Origin: Sphingomonas sp. SUN019 | Lineage (GTDB): Bacteria > Pseudomonadota > Alphaproteobacteria > Sphingomonadales > Sphingomonadaceae | NCBI RefSeq assembly: GCF_024758705.1 | Contig: NZ_CP096971.1 | Location: 3,501,501-3,565,500, forward strand | Direction of reading: 5' to 3' | DNA length: 64,000 bases | In this document: one piece after another, positions 1 to 9,132 of the stretch | Layout of the letters: every line of letters begins with the position of its first letter | Numbering within the stretch: position 1 is the stretch's first letter | The notes under the pieces: model-generated | Databases searched by the model: none | Told to the model about the DNA's origin: nothing | Seen by the model: only the letters and a program-made list of their open reading frames with translations | Made by a program: the position numbers and the translations under genes

Positions 1-228
1 AGCCGGATCGGCAGGCGCGGGCGCAGGTGCGGCCGGATCGGCTGGCGGTGTGGTCATCGTGTCAGCGGCGGGGGGCGTCGCCGCGTCGGCCGGGGGCGGC
101 GCGGTCTGGTCGGTCGGTGCAGGCGCTTCGCCAGCAGGTGCGGGCTGCGTGGTCTGGTCCTGCGCGATGGCCGGAACGGCGACTGGAACGGCGATTACCG
201 CCGCGGCGGCCAGAAGAAACGATTTCAT
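1..228 (-). CDS. Exported Pro/Ala-rich protein, N-terminal part (runs off the window)
   Basis: The reading frame starts at ATG (226-228, minus) and is open to the window edge, giving 76 residues. Residues 1-22 form a clear signal peptide (MKSFLLAAAAVIAV core, cleavage after AIA), followed by a low-complexity stretch of Pro, Ala, Asp and Thr (repeats of the type PADPAAPAPA). A GGAGAG ribosome site lies just upstream. Exported linkers like this precede a folded domain in many alphaproteobacterial envelope proteins, but that part is outside the window, so no function can be named. Confidence 0.6.
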   Translation of the reverse strand, partial: MKSFLLAAAAVIAVPVAVPAIAQDQTTQPAPAGEAPAPTDQTAPPPADAATPPAADTMTTPPADPAAPAPAPADPA

Positions 229-340
229 GCGGAACTCTCCTTTTGGGAACGACAGAAACGTCGAATTACGCGTGCTGGCCAACGCGCAAGTTCCGGGAAG
301 GGTCCATCGTTTCGTTAGCGATTCGAGATAGGGCGAATGA

Positions 341-1033
341 TTACGCGCCCGAATCGAGTGCGTAACCGGCCGAACGTACGGTGCGGATGATGTCGGGACG
401 TCCGCCGTCGTTGATCGCCTTGCGTAGCCGACGGATGTGAACGTCGACCGTCCGGCTCTCGATATCGCTGTCATGGCCCCATACCGCGTCGAGCAGACGC
501 TCGCGCGAGAACACCCAGCCGGGATGCTCCAGGAAATGCTTCAGCAGGCGGAATTCGGTCGGTCCGAGCGGGATGAATTCGCCCGAACGACGGACCTTGT
601 GCCCGACAGTATCCATCTCGAGATCACCGTAGATCAGCGATTCGCCTGCAAGCCCTGGCCGTACCCGCCGCAGCACCGCGCCGACGCGCGCGACCAGTTC
701 GCGCGGCGAAAACGGCTTGGTGACGTAATCGTCCGCGCCCGTCTCGAGCCCACGGACGCGATCTTCCTCTTCACCACGCGCGGTGAGCATGATGATCGGC
801 ACGTTCTGCGTTTCGGGCGTGCGGCGCAGCCGGCGGCAGACCTCGATTCCCGAAATCCCTTCGACCATCCAGTCGAGCAGGACGATGTCGGGCACCTTTT
901 CGCGCGCCAGCAGCAGCGCCTCCTCCCCATCGATCGTGTGCGCGATCTCAAAATCCTCGCGCTTGAAATGCCAGATCAACAGTTCGGCGAGGCTGGAATC
1001 ATCCTCAACCAACAACATACGGGCGCGTGCCAT
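341..1033 (-). CDS. phoB: Phosphate regulon response regulator PhoB
   Basis: A 230-residue OmpR/PhoB-type regulator. Residues 1-120 are a receiver domain with the acidic pocket D11/D12, phosphoacceptor D54 (VLLDW), T84 and K106 (TKPFSP). Residues about 130-228 form the winged-helix DNA-binding domain (DVHIRRLRKAI recognition region, ending RSAGYAL). When phosphorylated by PhoR it activates phosphate-starvation genes. It is last in the phoR-pstSCAB-phoU-phoB block and starts 11 bases after phoU. Length and all key residues are normal for the family. Confidence 0.97.
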   Translation of the reverse strand: MARARMLLVEDDSSLAELLIWHFKREDFEIAHTIDGEEALLLAREKVPDIVLLDWMVEGISGIEVCRRLRRTPETQNVPIIMLTARGEEEDRVRGLETGADDYVTKPFSPRELVARVGAVLRRVRPGLAGESLIYGDLEMDTVGHKVRRSGEFIPLGPTEFRLLKHFLEHPGWVFSRERLLDAVWGHDSDIESRTVDVHIRRLRKAINDGGRPDIIRTVRSAGYALDSGA

Positions 1034-1044
1034 CGTACTTCCTC

Positions 1045-1734
1045 TCAGTCGTATTCGGGCTTTTCGCGATCGGCCATCTGTGTGCCGGTCGCAGCGAAAT
1101 AAACCATTTCGGCGACGTTCGTCGCATGATCGCCGATGCGTTCAAGGTTCTTCGCAACGAACAGCAAATGCGCGACCTGACTGATCGTTTTCGGATTTTC
1201 GACCATGTGCGTGACGAGCGTGCGGAAGATGCTGTCGTAGAAATCGTCCAGCGCATTGTCGCGTTCGACGATCTCGATCGCGGCGTCCGCGTCGCGAGCG
1301 GCGAAGGCGTCGAGGATGTCGTGGACCATTTCCGACGCCATCTTCGCCATCGCGGGCAGTATCGAGATCGGCTCGATACGGTGTTCGCTCTCGATCATCG
1401 GCACGCGCTTCGCGATGTTCTTGGCGTAATCGCCGATCCGCTCGACCACTGCGGCGATCTTCAGCGCGGCGACGACTTCGCGCAGGTCGTTCGCCATCGG
1501 GGCGCGCAACGCGATGATGCGCACCGCCATTTTCTCGACCTCGGCCTCGATCGCGTCGATCTTCTTGTCGTCGGCCTTTACCTGCGCGGCGAGTTCCAGG
1601 TCGCCGCGCTGCAAAGCCTTCATCGCGCCCGCGATCGCTTCCTCGGCCAGTCCACCCATCTGGCTGATGAGCCCGCGGATTTCCCCGATGTCGTTGTCGA
1701 ACGCCTTGACGGTATGTTCCTGGCCGGTCGCCAT
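1045..1734 (-). CDS. phoU: Phosphate signalling protein PhoU
   Basis: A 229-residue all-helical protein with the two PhoU repeats, each around an RIGDYAKNIAKR or RIGDHATNVAE motif (E/DxxxD metal-binding type). PhoU links the Pst transporter to PhoR and represses the Pho response when phosphate is plentiful. It follows pstB by 16 bases and precedes phoB, the usual alphaproteobacterial order. Start ATG at 1732-1734 gives MATGQEHTVKAFD, a typical PhoU N-terminus. Confidence 0.96.
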   Translation of the reverse strand: MATGQEHTVKAFDNDIGEIRGLISQMGGLAEEAIAGAMKALQRGDLELAAQVKADDKKIDAIEAEVEKMAVRIIALRAPMANDLREVVAALKIAAVVERIGDYAKNIAKRVPMIESEHRIEPISILPAMAKMASEMVHDILDAFAARDADAAIEIVERDNALDDFYDSIFRTLVTHMVENPKTISQVAHLLFVAKNLERIGDHATNVAEMVYFAATGTQMADREKPEYD

Positions 1735-1750
1735 GCTCTGTTCCCCTCAC

Positions 1751-2518
1751 TCAGCCGTAGCGGCCGGTGATATAGTCCTTGGTGCGCTCCTGGCGCGGGT
1801 TCGTGAAGATGTCTGACGTATCGCCGTATTCGACCAATTGGCCGAGGTGGAAGAAGGCGGTCTTCTGGCTGACGCGCGCCGCCTGCTGCATATTGTGCGT
1901 GACGATGACGATCGCATAGCGGCCGCGCAGTTCGTGGATCAGTTCCTCGATCTTGGCGGTGGCGATCGGATCGAGCGCGCTGCACGGCTCGTCCATCAGG
2001 ATCACCTCCGGGTCGACCGCGATCGCGCGCGCGATGCACAGCCGCTGCTGCTGCCCGCCCGACAGTGCGGTGCCGCTGTCGGTCAGGCGGTCCTTGACCT
2101 CGTCCCACAGCCCGGCGCGGCGCAGCGACTGTTCGACGATCCGGTCGAGTTCGGCCTTGCCCGTGGCCAGCCCGTGGATGCGCGGGCCGTAGGCGACGTT
2201 CTCGTAGATCGATTTGGGGAACGGATTAGGCTTCTGGAACACCATGCCGACACGCGCGCGCAGCTGCACCACGTCCATGTCCTTCGAATAGATATCCTCG
2301 CCGTCGAGCTGGATATTGCCCTCGACCCGCGCGCTGGCGACCGTGTCGTTCATCCGGTTCAGCGTGCGCAGGAACGTGGATTTCCCGCAGCCGCTGGGGC
2401 CGATGAAGGCGGTGACATTGTCCTGATACACCTTGATCGAGACGTCGTTGATCGCCTGCTTCGCGCCATAGAACACGTTGACGTGATCGGCGGTCATCTT
2501 GGGCGCGTCGTTGATCAT
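1751..2518 (-). CDS. pstB: Phosphate ABC transporter ATP-binding protein PstB
   Basis: A 255-residue ABC ATPase that powers phosphate import through PstC/PstA. Visible motifs are Walker [10 protein letters not shown] (residues 40-48), the Q-loop region VFQKPNPFP, signature LSGGQQQRL, Walker [13 protein letters not shown] and switch His in IVTHNM. A much longer open frame extends upstream, but the ATG at 2516-2518 ([18 protein letters not shown]) is the natural start: it overlaps the pstA stop codon by one base (TGATG), as expected for coupled translation. Confidence 0.97.
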   Translation of the reverse strand: MINDAPKMTADHVNVFYGAKQAINDVSIKVYQDNVTAFIGPSGCGKSTFLRTLNRMNDTVASARVEGNIQLDGEDIYSKDMDVVQLRARVGMVFQKPNPFPKSIYENVAYGPRIHGLATGKAELDRIVEQSLRRAGLWDEVKDRLTDSGTALSGGQQQRLCIARAIAVDPEVILMDEPCSALDPIATAKIEELIHELRGRYAIVIVTHNMQQAARVSQKTAFFHLGQLVEYGDTSDIFTNPRQERTKDYITGRYG

Positions 2519-3789
2519 CACCAGCGGGTCTCGAATTTGTTGCGGAGGTAGATGGCGACGCCGTTCATCGCGAGCAGGAAGACGAGCAGCACGATGATCG
2601 CGGCGCTGGTCTTTTCGACGAAACCGCGGCTGACCTCGTCCGACCACAGGAAGATCTGTACCGGCAGGACGGTCGCGGGATCGCGGAAGCCGTCCGGCGG
2701 GGCGGCGATGAACGCGCGCATTCCGATCATCAGCAGCGGCGCGGTTTCGCCCAGCGCACGCGCCATGCCGATGATCGTGCCGGTCAGGATGCCGGGAAGC
2801 GCGAGCGGCAGGACGTGGTGGAAGACTACCTGCACCGGGCTGGCCCCGACGCCCAGCGCCGCGTCGCGGATCGATGGCGGCACGGCCTTGATCGCGTTGC
2901 GCCCGGCGATGACGATGACGGGCATCGTCATCAGCGCCAGCGTCAGCCCGCCGACGATCGGGGCGGAACGCGGCAGGCCGAAGGTGCCGAGGAAAACGGC
3001 CAGTCCCAGCAAGCCGAAAATGATCGACGGCACCGCGGCGAGATTGTTGATCGACACCTCGATCAGATCGGTCCAGCGATTCTTCGGCGCATATTCCTCG
3101 AGGTACAGCGCCGACAGCACGCCGATCGGGAAGGCGAGCGCGAGCGTGACGAGCATCGTCAGCAACGATCCCTTCAACGCGCCCCAGATGCCGACGCGGG
3201 TCGCATCGGTCGAATCCGCGCCGCCGAAGAAGTCGAAATTCAGCCCGCGCGACAGGCGGTCGCCGAGCTTCGCGACCACCGCTTCGGCCTCTGGCGCACC
3301 ATTGCCCTTGGCGGCGACGTCGATCGCGCTCGATACCGGCACTTCGATAGCGGCGCTGCGGCCCAGCAATGAGGGGTCGGCCTTCACCGCATCGCGCACG
3401 CGCACCCACGCCCCGTCGGACAGGATGTCAGACCCGCCGACCGCGCCGAACGCGGCTCCGGCGGCGGTGTCGACGACGCCTTCCAGACCGGCGCCCGAGA
3501 GTGCGAGGTCGGCGCCCGGACCGCGCAGGCGTTCCGGGTCTAGCGCCATGCCCGACTTCGCGAAGTCGATCGGCAGCGCCACGCGCGTTTCGGTGAACCC
3601 GCTCGCGCCTTGCGAAAACATCGAGATGAGCAGGAACGCCAGGAACGAGGCGGACACGATGATCGCGCCCAGCCCGAGCATCCGGAACCGGCGTTCCGCG
3701 GCATAGCGACCACGGATACGCCGCTGCATCGCGGCGGTCGTCCAGTTGGTCGGGGCGCGTTCCGGCGCGGCGGGCGCGGGCTTATTCAT
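2518..3789 (-). CDS. pstA: Phosphate ABC transporter permease PstA
   Basis: A 423-residue permease, longer than the roughly 280-300 residues of enterobacterial PstA. The N-terminus has one membrane helix (about 35-58) followed by a periplasmic region to about residue 195 of the DUF3333 type common in alphaproteobacteria. The C-terminal half has the five-to-six-helix permease core, with the EAA-like loop around [28 protein letters not shown] (shown in part: residues [10 protein letters not shown]). It starts inside the end of pstC (8-base overlap) and abuts pstB. Confidence 0.93.
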   Translation of the reverse strand: MNKPAPAAPERAPTNWTTAAMQRRIRGRYAAERRFRMLGLGAIIVSASFLAFLLISMFSQGASGFTETRVALPIDFAKSGMALDPERLRGPGADLALSGAGLEGVVDTAAGAAFGAVGGSDILSDGAWVRVRDAVKADPSLLGRSAAIEVPVSSAIDVAAKGNGAPEAEAVVAKLGDRLSRGLNFDFFGGADSTDATRVGIWGALKGSLLTMLVTLALAFPIGVLSALYLEEYAPKNRWTDLIEVSINNLAAVPSIIFGLLGLAVFLGTFGLPRSAPIVGGLTLALMTMPVIVIAGRNAIKAVPPSIRDAALGVGASPVQVVFHHVLPLALPGILTGTIIGMARALGETAPLLMIGMRAFIAAPPDGFRDPATVLPVQIFLWSDEVSRGFVEKTSAAIIVLLVFLLAMNGVAIYLRNKFETRW

Positions 3790-5158
3790 ACGCCTCCCGA
3801 TAGCGTTTCACGACCATCAGCGCGACGACGTTTAGGAGCAACGTGACGATGAACAAGGTCAGCCCCAGCGCGAAGGCGGCGAGCGTCTTGGCGCTGTCGA
3901 ACGCCGCTTCGCCGGTCAGCAGGTCGACGATCTGCTTGGTGACGGTGGTGGTGCTGGCGAAGGGGTTCAGCGTCAGCGTCGCGACGCCGGATGCGGCCAT
4001 GACCACGATCATTGTCTCGCCGATCGCGCGCGACACGGCGAGCAGCACGCCGCCGACCACACCGGGCAAGGCGGCGGGAACCAGCACTTTCTTGATCGTC
4101 TCCGAAGGCGTCGCGCCCATCGCCAGACTGCCGTCTCGCATCGAAGATGGCACGGCAGCGAGCGAATCGTCGGCCATCGACGAGACGAACGGGATGATCA
4201 TCACGCCCATCACCAGTCCCGCAGCGAGCGCGCTTTCGGACGACGCCCAACTGACCCCGAGCGCGACCGCAAAATCGCGCACCGCCGGCGCAACGGTCAG
4301 CGCGGCGAAATAGCCGTACACCACGGTCGGGACGCCCGCGAGAATTTCCAGCAGTGGTTTCATCCACTTGCGCGTGTTCGGCTTGGCGTATTGCGTCAGG
4401 TAGATCGCGCTCATCAGGCCGAACGGGATCGCGACCAGCATCGCGATGACCGCGCCGATAAAGAACGTGCCCCAGAACAGCGGCACCGCGCCAAGGCTCG
4501 CGCCCGGATCGCGCGCGTCGATGACCTGCGGGCTCCAATGCGTGCCGAACAGGAAATCGGCCACCGGCACGATCCGGAAGAACCGCGCGCTTTCGAACAC
4601 CAGGCTGGCGACGATGCCGATCGTAGTGAGGATCGCGATCAGCGAGGCGGCGAGCAGGAGCACCATGACGACGCGTTCGACCTGCGTGCGCGCCGAAAAG
4701 CGCGGCGCGACGCGCAGGAACGCGAACGCGCCGCCTGCGAAGGCCAGCAGCACCGACAAGGCGGTCGCGATCCAGTCGTAGCGCGATTGCGCCGAGGCAT
4801 AGGCCGGGGCAAGCGTGTTCGAGAGCTGGTTGAACGCGCCATAAGCGTCGCCGCGGGCGAGATTGCGCGCCTCCGACAGGATCGACGCGCGTTCGAACCC
4901 CGGCGGGGGAAGTTGCGCCGCGGCGGGGGTCGCCAAGACGGCATCGGTGACCAGCGCGGGCGAGGTGAAGGCCCAGACCGCGAGGAAGATCAGCGGCGGC
5001 AGGACGGTGCAGAGCGCGACCCACCAGCCGTAATGCCCGGTCAGCGAACTGAACCGCTCGCGCGATCCTTTGCGGAAGCGCGCCGCGCGCGCCCGCCCAC
5101 TGAGCCAGCCGATCAGGCCGAGCGCGACGACGAGGAAAAGGAGCGCGGAGGCAGACAT
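3782..5158 (-). CDS. pstC: Phosphate ABC transporter permease PstC
   Basis: A 458-residue permease with about eight membrane helices. Two N-terminal helices and a periplasmic segment (to about residue 220) precede the conserved permease core, which has the PstC-like sequence YLTQYAKPNTRKWMKP and the coupling loop DGSLAMGATPSETIKKVLVP. The enlarged N-terminus matches the extended PstC/PstA pairs of alphaproteobacteria. Its start codon overlaps the pstS stop (TGATG at 5156-5160). Confidence 0.93.
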   Translation of the reverse strand: MSASALLFLVVALGLIGWLSGRARAARFRKGSRERFSSLTGHYGWWVALCTVLPPLIFLAVWAFTSPALVTDAVLATPAAAQLPPPGFERASILSEARNLARGDAYGAFNQLSNTLAPAYASAQSRYDWIATALSVLLAFAGGAFAFLRVAPRFSARTQVERVVMVLLLAASLIAILTTIGIVASLVFESARFFRIVPVADFLFGTHWSPQVIDARDPGASLGAVPLFWGTFFIGAVIAMLVAIPFGLMSAIYLTQYAKPNTRKWMKPLLEILAGVPTVVYGYFAALTVAPAVRDFAVALGVSWASSESALAAGLVMGVMIIPFVSSMADDSLAAVPSSMRDGSLAMGATPSETIKKVLVPAALPGVVGGVLLAVSRAIGETMIVVMAASGVATLTLNPFASTTTVTKQIVDLLTGEAAFDSAKTLAAFALGLTLFIVTLLLNVVALMVVKRYREAYE

Positions 5159-6198
5159 CAGTGAAGCGCCGCGCCGTCGAGCGGAGTTTCGTCGCGGATG
5201 ATCGCGGCCGATTTCGCCTGCACGTCGGCGGGGGCCGCGATCAGCCCGCGTCGCACCAGCGGCCCGTCACGGTCCCACAGCCGGGCATATTGAATCAGGA
5301 AGCGCTTCAGCCCAGGAATCGCGTTCAGATGCGCCTTCTTGACGTAGATGTAGAGCGGCCGCGCGCCCGGATAGCTGCCGTCGGCGATCGCCTCATAGGT
5401 CGGCACGACGCCGTTCACCGCGACGCCGTTCACCGCATTCGCATTCTCTTCCAAGTAGCTGTAGCCGAAGATGCCGATCGCATTGGGGTTCGACTGCAGT
5501 TTCTGGACGATCAGATTGTCGTTCTCGCCTGCGTCGACATACGGCCCGTCCTCTCGCACGCGGATGCAGCGCGCCTCTTTCGCGTCGGTGTCGAGCGACT
5601 TCACCGCGGGGTCGTTCGCCTCGCAGCCCTTGGTCAGGATCAGTTCGGCCAGCGCGTCCCGAGTGCCGCTGGTCGATGGCGGGCCGTAAACCTGGATCGG
5701 GGTTGCGGGCAGCGCGGGGTTCACGTCGCGCCATGTCCGCGCGGTGTTGGGCTTGCCATCGGGCGCGGCGGCCAGCGCGCGATAAATGTCGGTCGTGGTC
5801 AAAGCCATTTTCGGCCCGTTCTTCGCCTCGACGAAGGCCAGCCCGTCGATCCCGACCTGGATTTCGAGCACCGCGCCGACATCGTTCTTCGCGCAGGTTT
5901 CGAACTCGCCCTTCTTCATCCGGCGCGATGCGTTGGCGATGTCGGGATGATTCGCGCCGACGCCCGCGCAGAACAATTTCATGCCGCCGCCAGTGCCGGT
6001 CGATTCGATCACCGGCGGCTTCGCGCCCGGATTGTTCGACAGATATTGTTCGGCGACGATCGTGGTGAAGGGATAGACCGTCGACGATCCGACCGCCTTT
6101 ATCTGGTCGCGTGATCCTGCGCCGCCGCCGCCCGCCTGATCGTGGCAGGCGGCGAGCGCGAGCATCGACATGGCGGCAAGCGCGCTGGCGCGAATCAT
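5158..6198 (-). CDS. pstS: Phosphate-binding lipoprotein PstS
   Basis: The periplasmic phosphate-binding component of the Pst importer. The open frame extends to 6255, but the ATG at 6196-6198 gives a proper lipoprotein signal, MIRASALAAMSMLALAAC, with lipidated Cys18, so the mature protein is about 329 residues. PstS signatures include VGSSTVYPFTTIVAEQY near the N-terminus, the ligand-binding ESTGTGGGMKLFC segment and YGPPSTSGTRDAL in the second lobe. It lies between phoR and pstC in the same operon. Confidence 0.95.
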   Translation of the reverse strand: MIRASALAAMSMLALAACHDQAGGGGAGSRDQIKAVGSSTVYPFTTIVAEQYLSNNPGAKPPVIESTGTGGGMKLFCAGVGANHPDIANASRRMKKGEFETCAKNDVGAVLEIQVGIDGLAFVEAKNGPKMALTTTDIYRALAAAPDGKPNTARTWRDVNPALPATPIQVYGPPSTSGTRDALAELILTKGCEANDPAVKSLDTDAKEARCIRVREDGPYVDAGENDNLIVQKLQSNPNAIGIFGYSYLEENANAVNGVAVNGVVPTYEAIADGSYPGARPLYIYVKKAHLNAIPGLKRFLIQYARLWDRDGPLVRRGLIAAPADVQAKSAAIIRDETPLDGAALH

Positions 6199-6260
6199 GA
6201 TTACCCCAAAGCGATCGGCGACGGCGCGACCGCGACGAGCGAGCCCGTGTGACATGCGCG

Positions 6261-7490
6261 TTACGCCTTGATGACAGACGCGGCCGAAACGGCCTCTACG
6301 CCGCGAAGCGTCACGGTGACGCGTGTGCCTTGACCCAATGTGCTGGCGATATCGAAGCGACCACGGTGGCGCTCGACGATATGCTTGACGATCGCGAGCC
6401 CGAGCCCGGTGCCGCCGAGCGAGCGGCTGCGACCCGGATCGACGCGGTAGAAGCGCTCGGTCAGCCTGGGCAGATGCTCGGGTGCGATGCCGTCGCCCTC
6501 GTCCGTCACCACCAGCCGGATCGTGCGCGACGCATCGGCGGTCAGCGTCACGCGGATCGGCGTGCCCGCCTTGCCGTATTTCATCGCATTGCCGATCAGA
6601 TTGTGGAGCAATTGCGACAATTGCACCCGGTCCCCCGTCACCAGCGGGATCGTGTTCGCGACATCGACCGTCACGTCGCGCCCGCGGCCGTCGTGCGCGT
6701 CGACCAGTTCGGCTTGCACTTCGTCGATCAGTTCGGACAGGTCGACGGTCGCGTCCGGCAGGCGGAATTTCTCCGCCTCGATGCGCGACAGGCTCATCAG
6801 ATCCTCGACCAGCCGCTCCATCCGGTGCGCCTCGTCCAGCACGATCTTCAGGAACCGCGCGCGGGTTTCGGGCTCTTCCCCCGCGGCGTCGGCGAGCGTT
6901 TCGACATAGCCGAGGATCGACGACAGCGGCGTGCGCAGTTCGTGGCTGGCGTTGGCGACGAAATCGACGCGCATCCGTTCCGCCGCATAGCTGCCGGTGC
7001 GATCGATCAGGTGGACGACGCGCGTGCCGTCGGTCAGTGCCGCGACGCGCATTTCCCAGCGCTGGTCTAGCGTGCCGAGCCCGACCAGTTCGATCGGTTG
7101 CAGCACGTCCCCCACGCGCTGGTCGAGCAGATGCCCGGCCGCAGCGGGATGGCGGATCGCGGTGCGCGCATCCTCGCCGACGATATGCGCGCCGAGCAAC
7201 GTCTTCGCCGCGCTGTTGGCGAAGGCGACGCGGCTGTCGCGGACCAGCAGCACCGGCTCGACGATCGCCTCCAGTATGGCGTCGGTCGGCGTCGTCGGCT
7301 CGTCCGGCATCACGACGCGATCGTCGGGTGCGGTGCGGTCGTCGCCGCTGGTCGCGGTCAGCAATGCCGCGACTCCGCCCGCGAGCATCAGCAAGGCCGC
7401 CTGGACATCGAACAGGACGAAGACGATCCCCGCGGTGATCGCGACGATGGCGGCCCCAAGCCAGGTCCGGAACGTGATTCCCTCTAACAC
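6261..7490 (-). CDS. phoR: Phosphate regulon sensor histidine kinase PhoR
   Basis: A 409-residue membrane sensor kinase and partner of PhoB. Two adjacent membrane helices lie at about 8-26 and 29-48, then a PAS-like domain (about 70-165), a HisKA domain with phospho-His183 (NASHELRTPL), and a HATPase domain with N box NLIGNAMKYG, G1 DEGDGIAP, F box RFYRVD and G2 GGTGLGLAIVKHI. There is no large periplasmic sensor, as expected for PhoR, which reads the Pst/PhoU state. It is the first gene of the block; 62 bases separate it from pstS. Confidence 0.95.
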   Translation of the reverse strand: MLEGITFRTWLGAAIVAITAGIVFVLFDVQAALLMLAGGVAALLTATSGDDRTAPDDRVVMPDEPTTPTDAILEAIVEPVLLVRDSRVAFANSAAKTLLGAHIVGEDARTAIRHPAAAGHLLDQRVGDVLQPIELVGLGTLDQRWEMRVAALTDGTRVVHLIDRTGSYAAERMRVDFVANASHELRTPLSSILGYVETLADAAGEEPETRARFLKIVLDEAHRMERLVEDLMSLSRIEAEKFRLPDATVDLSELIDEVQAELVDAHDGRGRDVTVDVANTIPLVTGDRVQLSQLLHNLIGNAMKYGKAGTPIRVTLTADASRTIRLVVTDEGDGIAPEHLPRLTERFYRVDPGRSRSLGGTGLGLAIVKHIVERHRGRFDIASTLGQGTRVTVTLRGVEAVSAASVIKA

Positions 7491-7613
7491 GCCACCCGCT
7501 TATCTGATCGCGCGTCCCGCGTCGTGGTTAACGTCCCGCTGTGGAACGTATCCGCGCATCTCCTTGTCCGCGCGTTAGGAATATGGAAGTGCGCATCAGC
7601 GATAAGGGATGCG
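7491..7613. promoter_or_regulatory. Divergent intergenic region phoR / Tat-like protein gene
   Basis: These 123 bases must hold the promoter of the phoR-pst-phoU-phoB block on the minus strand and that of the PqqD/HprK cassette on the plus strand. I looked for paired TGTCAT-type half-sites of a Pho box and found no convincing one on either strand. A single TGTCACA half-site lies nearer pstS, on the minus strand around 6248-6255. Assignment as regulatory is by position only. Confidence 0.4.
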
Positions 7614-8015
7614 ATGAGCGACATTACCGATCCTGACCAGCCGATCCATCCTACTCGGCGCCGCGCGTTGATGCTGGGCGCGGTCGGTGCGGCGTCGATC
7701 GTGTCGATCCGTCCCGCGATGGCGCAGACGATGGGGTCGGTGCTGACGTGCGAAATCCCGGTCCCCGACCCGAGCCGCGCGGGCGGCTATATCGACAAGG
7801 ACGGCAATGTCGTCGCCGCGGGCACCAAGGGCGCATATGCCCCGCCGCCGCGACCGTTGAAGGGCGAGGATGTGCGGCGAGCGTTGTCCGGCGGCGGCAA
7901 CCTGCCCGGTATCGAATATGAACGCAGCCGTGCGTATCTGAAATACGTGTCGCGATTGCGCAGCGGGACCAGCGGCTTCACCTGCTACGCCTCGCTCCAG
8001 ATGCCGCGGAAATAA
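7614..8015 (+). CDS. Tat-like exported protein, candidate partner of the HPr-rel-A cassette
   Basis: A 133-residue protein. The ATG at 7614 (MSDITDPDQP) was chosen over an upstream in-frame start at 7524 because it places a twin-arginine signal near the N-terminus: TRRRALMLG (residues 14-22), a hydrophobic stretch to about 33, and cleavage after AMA (37). The mature part is about 96 residues with only two cysteines (C46, C124), Pro-rich in the middle (APPPRPLKG), ending GTSGFTCYASLQMPRK. I do not recognise the family. It ends 2 bases before the PqqD-like gene and is probably co-transcribed with it, so it may be the substrate or cargo of the cassette. That role is inference. Confidence 0.65.
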   Translation: MSDITDPDQPIHPTRRRALMLGAVGAASIVSIRPAMAQTMGSVLTCEIPVPDPSRAGGYIDKDGNVVAAGTKGAYAPPPRPLKGEDVRRALSGGGNLPGIEYERSRAYLKYVSRLRSGTSGFTCYASLQMPRK

Positions 8016-8017
8016 CG

Positions 8018-8281
8018 GTGCCCGCGACGCGGTGGCGCGCGCCGCCCGCGGACGGCCTGCGCATCGTGCCGCTGGACGATATCGTCGCGATTTATCACCG
8101 CGCGTCGGCGACGACGCATCTCGTCGTGTCGCCCGTTCCCGAATTGCTCGACGAACTGGCAGGCCGGTGGCGGACGGCGGACGAGATCGAGGCGGCGTTC
8201 GACCTGGTCGACGGCGGGCGCGACGCGCTGATCGCGCGACTCGACGAACTGGGGGAAGCCGGGCTAGTCGAGGCGGCATGA
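8018..8281 (+). CDS. PqqD-like protein of the HPr-rel-A system
   Basis: An 87-residue protein starting at GTG (8018), 2 bases after the previous stop. Its profile fits the PqqD/RRE winged-helix fold: a two-stranded start (LRIVPLDDIVAIYHRAS), an LVVSPVPELLDELAG helix and a C-terminal DALIARLDELGEAGLVE segment. PqqD domains bind precursor peptides and present them to modifying enzymes. NCBI/TIGRFAM models describe a PqqD-like member linked to an HprK-related kinase ('HPr-rel-A system'), which matches this context. The stop overlaps the kinase start (ATGA). Confidence 0.75.
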   Translation: MPATRWRAPPADGLRIVPLDDIVAIYHRASATTHLVVSPVPELLDELAGRWRTADEIEAAFDLVDGGRDALIARLDELGEAGLVEAA

Positions 8282-9132
8282 GGCATGACTTTGCGGTGCG
8301 GATCGGCCCCGCGGGGTTTCGCATAGGATCGGACTGGCGCGCGCCGATCGACCAATTGCGCACGCTGTACGCCGGTTATCCCGCCCCCGCCGACGGCATC
8401 GCCGACTTCACCGTCCGGCTTGAGGCGGTGCGGCCGTGGCGGCGCTTTATCCGTCCGTCGATCCGCCTGACCGGCGATCACGAACTGCCCGACGCCTTGC
8501 CGTTGCCGCTGTCGCAGGGGCTGCTCGCGGCCGAGATGGGCATGAACCTGCAGATGGCGCTGGGGCAGCGGCGCTTCCTGCTGCTCCATGCCTCGGCGGT
8601 CGAGCGCGACGGGCGCGCGATCGTGATGACGGGCGAATCGGGCGCGGGGAAATCGACGCTCGCTGCGTTGCTTCAGGCGCGCGGCTGGCGGCTGATGGGC
8701 GACGAATTCGCGTTGCTCGATCCAGTGACGGGGCTGGTCCACGCTTTTCCGCGGCTGGTGAGTCTGAAGAACGAAGCGATTGCGGTGGCGCGTGCGGCCT
8801 TGCCCGCGGCCATGTTCGGTCCGTTGATCGCGGGAACGCCGAAGGGCGACATCCGGCATCTTGTGCCCGACGCGCGCGCGATCGCGATGATGGACACGCC
8901 CGCCACCTCCGCCTTGCTGCTGTTCCCGCGCTTCGGCAGCGTTGCCGAACAGCGGCCTGTAGGGGCGGGGGAGGCGTTCGTGCGGCTGACGCAGGCGTCG
9001 ACCAACTACGTCGCGTTGGGCGAACGCGGGTTCGACGCGCTGACCCGCTTCGTCTCGACCGTGCCGATGGCGGCGATCGACTATCCCGACATGGCTTCCG
9101 CCGCGCGGATGATCGAGGATCTGGTGCGGTGA
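8278..9132 (+). CDS. HprK-related kinase A
   Basis: A 284-residue P-loop protein resembling the catalytic domain of HPr kinase/phosphorylase. Visible are LLLHASAVERDGRAIVMTG with H104, Walker A GESGAGKST (119-127), and LMGDEFALLDP (D142, E143) in the place of the HprK acidic pair. The start ATG at 8278 overlaps the PqqD-like stop; longer frames upstream would run through the PqqD gene in another frame. HprK homologues phosphorylate serine, in HPr or at the C-terminus of some lasso peptides. No HPr or other PTS gene is seen here, so the substrate is unknown; the PqqD-like protein may recruit it. The stop overlaps the next start (GTGA). Confidence 0.8.
   Translation: MRHDFAVRIGPAGFRIGSDWRAPIDQLRTLYAGYPAPADGIADFTVRLEAVRPWRRFIRPSIRLTGDHELPDALPLPLSQGLLAAEMGMNLQMALGQRRFLLLHASAVERDGRAIVMTGESGAGKSTLAALLQARGWRLMGDEFALLDPVTGLVHAFPRLVSLKNEAIAVARAALPAAMFGPLIAGTPKGDIRHLVPDARAIAMMDTPATSALLLFPRFGSVAEQRPVGAGEAFVRLTQASTNYVALGERGFDALTRFVSTVPMAAIDYPDMASAARMIEDLVR

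Noticed and set aside
1842..5164. Several long plus-strand open frames opposite the pst genes
   Set aside because: They are antisense shadows produced by high GC; their translations are rich in Arg, His and Asp without domains, while the minus strand encodes intact Pst proteins.
8032..9132. A longer form of the HprK-like kinase starting inside the PqqD-like gene
   Set aside because: The extra 82 residues are an out-of-frame reading of the PqqD-like gene; the ATG at 8278 overlaps its stop in the usual coupled manner.
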